From Christiangramia sp. (GTDB taxonomy: Bacteria; Bacteroidota; Bacteroidia; Flavobacteriales; Flavobacteriaceae), in contig NZ_JAPYPC010000027.1 in NCBI RefSeq assembly GCF_029937855.1, positions 1 to 60,745 on the forward strand: a stretch of DNA of 60,745 nt, written 5' to 3'. A model generated the notes under the pieces. That model worked only from the letters and a program-made list of their open reading frames with translations, searched no databases and was not told where the DNA came from. How positions within the stretch are numbered: the first letter of the stretch is position 1; every line of letters starts with the position of its first letter. Made by a program: the position numbers and the translations under genes. Below, in pieces: positions 59,337 to 60,745 of the stretch.

Positions 59337-60745
59337 ATGAAATTGAAAAATTACTTTCTAATCCTACTGATATTTTTAGGTTTTTCGGGTTACAGCCAGG
59401 AAGAATTAGAGGCATCCGTAGAAGGAAACGTTGACGATCTGCCTGTGCGGGAATACACGTTGACCTTGCGGGAAGAACAGGTCAACAAGGCTGGCAAGCC
59501 GGTTATGGGTATGACCGTAAACGGTCAGATCCCCGGGCCCACATTAGATTTTAATGAAGGGGAATATGCCATAATTTATGTGAAGAATGAAATGAGCGTA
59601 GAGTCTTCCATTCACTGGCACGGTATGTTGCTGCCCAATTTTTATGATGGTGTACCCTACCTTTCTACCCCACCTATAGAACCCGGCAAAACCTTAAAAT
59701 ATGAATTTGCAATAAAGCAAAATGGTACCTATTGGTACCATTCCCATACGATGTTGCAGGAACAGAGTGGTGTTTTTGGCTCCATCGTCATACAACCGAA
59801 AGACAAAACATTGGAGTATGATAAAGAGCAGGTTTTGGTATTGTCTGACTGGACCAATGAAAAGCCCCAGGATGTAATGCGGTTTTTAAAACGGGGCACA
59901 GAATGGTACAATATAAGAAAAGGGACGGCCACACCGCTCAACCAGGTTATTGCCAGGGGGGCACTGGGCGCGCAGGTCGATTTTTGGAGACAGCGTATGG
60001 AAAGCGCGGATATAGCGGACATATATTACCCGGCGTTCTTAATAAATGGAGAAGAAAATGTGGAATATCCCGAATTCAAACCTGGGGAGAAAGTACGCCT
60101 GCGCATTATTGACGGCTCTGCATCAACTTCATTTTGGATGGCCTTTGGCGGCCCAGACCCTTTGCTTGTCTCGGCAGATGGTAAAGATGTTGTTCCTGTT
60201 AAAAGAAACAAAACCTTTATTGCCGTTGCGGAAACCTACGATTTTATCGTGACCATACCGGAGAACGGCAAACTGGAATTTAAAATTATGGCCCAGGATG
60301 GCTCCGGAACCGCAACTGCTTACTTGGGCCAAGGCCCTATCGTTGCCGCCCCTGATGTTTCCAGACCGGATAAAATCGGGATGATGCAGCAAATGGCTAA
60401 AATGAAAATGAAAATGGGCGCACCCGCTTTAAAATTTCGACCAGGTAAAGACGAGCGATACGAGATGAAAGAGAAATGGGGGATGCAAATGGACAATAAT
60501 TTGCAGATGGAAGGAATGAAGGAAATGGATATGATGAATATGGACAAGTCCAATATGAAAAATATGGAAATGAAGAAGGATAAAATGGACGGAATGCAAA
60601 TGGATATGAAAAAGGATTCAATGCAGATGGACCGTTCCAATATGGTCGGGATGGATACGGAAAAGGATTCCAAAATGAATGAGGCCTCTGAAATGGAGGA
60701 TATGAACAAGACGAACCCGACTGCCGGACGGGAAGTAATGGACGA
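59337..60745 (+). CDS. Met-rich multicopper oxidase (CopA/PcoA type), cut by the window end
   Basis: 469 complete codons from the ATG at 59337, still open at the last base. The Sec signal ends GYSQ (about 21), unlike the Tat lipoprotein form at 3252. Copper ligands: SSIHWHG (about 98-104) and GTYWYHSHT (about 138-146). After residue 340 comes a long Met-rich region (MKMKMG, MQMD, MEGMKEMDMMNMD and more), as in PcoA/CopA oxidases that handle periplasmic copper. The C-terminal T1 copper site lies outside the window. Whether a copB homologue follows cannot be seen. Confidence 0.88.
   Translation, partial: MKLKNYFLILLIFLGFSGYSQEELEASVEGNVDDLPVREYTLTLREEQVNKAGKPVMGMTVNGQIPGPTLDFNEGEYAIIYVKNEMSVESSIHWHGMLLPNFYDGVPYLSTPPIEPGKTLKYEFAIKQNGTYWYHSHTMLQEQSGVFGSIVIQPKDKTLEYDKEQVLVLSDWTNEKPQDVMRFLKRGTEWYNIRKGTATPLNQVIARGALGAQVDFWRQRMESADIADIYYPAFLINGEENVEYPEFKPGEKVRLRIIDGSASTSFWMAFGGPDPLLVSADGKDVVPVKRNKTFIAVAETYDFIVTIPENGKLEFKIMAQDGSGTATAYLGQGPIVAAPDVSRPDKIGMMQQMAKMKMKMGAPALKFRPGKDERYEMKEKWGMQMDNNLQMEGMKEMDMMNMDKSNMKNMEMKKDKMDGMQMDMKKDSMQMDRSNMVGMDTEKDSKMNEASEMEDMNKTNPTAGREVMD

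Noticed and set aside
1-60745. CRISPR arrays, rRNA or tRNA genes
   Set aside because: No regularly spaced identical repeats with unique spacers and no conserved rRNA or tRNA sequence were seen by reading the window.

Overview
The window reads as chromosomal or integrated accessory DNA of a marine-type flavobacterium (Bacteroidota, Flavobacteriia). The evidence is the AT-rich sequence, scarce Shine-Dalgarno sites, TAnnTTTG-type -7 promoter elements, and families typical of that group (DUF3347, HYC_CC_PP, DUF6660, DUF2911, BfmA/BtgA mobilisation protein, CusA fused to its outer-membrane partner). The exact genus cannot be fixed from the sequence alone.

Layout. (1) 1-1.8 kb: the last 32 codons of a tyrosine recombinase, then a DUF3347-DUF305 copper-associated pair and a broken gene. 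(2) 1.8-16.5 kb: a copper block on the + strand with a permease, Tat/lipoprotein multicopper oxidase, Met-rich repeat lipoprotein, SHOCT and DUF302 proteins, acidic Met/His lipoprotein, DUF2231 protein, ion channel, 16-Cys four-helix copper storage-like protein, SPW-VKOR protein, a glycosidase, an SDR and the copper P-type ATPase CopA. (3) 16.6-23.7 kb: a metal efflux operon with CusA fused to an outer-membrane factor, CusB, a PII-like protein and a Fur-family regulator. (4) 23.7-40.7 kb: a colinear ion-homeostasis block with three SpoIIAA-like loci (one truncated), SHOCT proteins, a membrane-anchored AlbA_2 protein, bestrophin, MgtC, a P1B-4 metal ATPase, a second Fur, Lpd, NhaA, a CDF-type protein, LspA, a Ca/Na-type antiporter, a permease and a universal stress protein. 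It ends in a truncated PhoX-like gene, which marks a junction near 40.7 kb. (5) 40.9-52.8 kb: mostly minus-strand envelope-modification module (two PAP2 phosphatases, GT39/ArnT-like transferase, LAB_N protein, GT2, epimerase, PepSY-like protein, four-repeat membrane protein, TonB receptor) with its own two-component system. (6) 53.1-55.0 kb: mobile-element debris (SSB, RadC, a frameshifted small gene, a broken BfmA/BtgA mobilisation gene, a clipped IS3-type transposase). (7) 55.6-60.7 kb: a second copper block (HYC_CC_PP, DUF3347, DUF2911, an HMA-AraC fusion regulator, a near copy of the DUF3347-DUF305 pair, and a Met-rich multicopper oxidase cut by the window end).

The most notable signal is in region 5. 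Eight minus-strand promoters and one plus-strand promoter carry the heptamer CTTTAGA or near variants. Eight of the nine have at least two heptamers repeated every 11 bp; the plus-strand one has a single box. In all nine the last box lies exactly 9 bp from a TAnnTTT-like -7 element. This is the layout expected for an OmpR/PhoB-class activator replacing the -33 element, and the only such regulator in the window (51246-51920, minus) sits inside the cluster and has the same site at its own promoter. The module resembles PmrAB-controlled lipid A or envelope remodelling in layout and gene content. One of these promoters (47409-47443) faces no gene directly and points into an inverted-repeat element, so it may drive a small RNA or a long leader.
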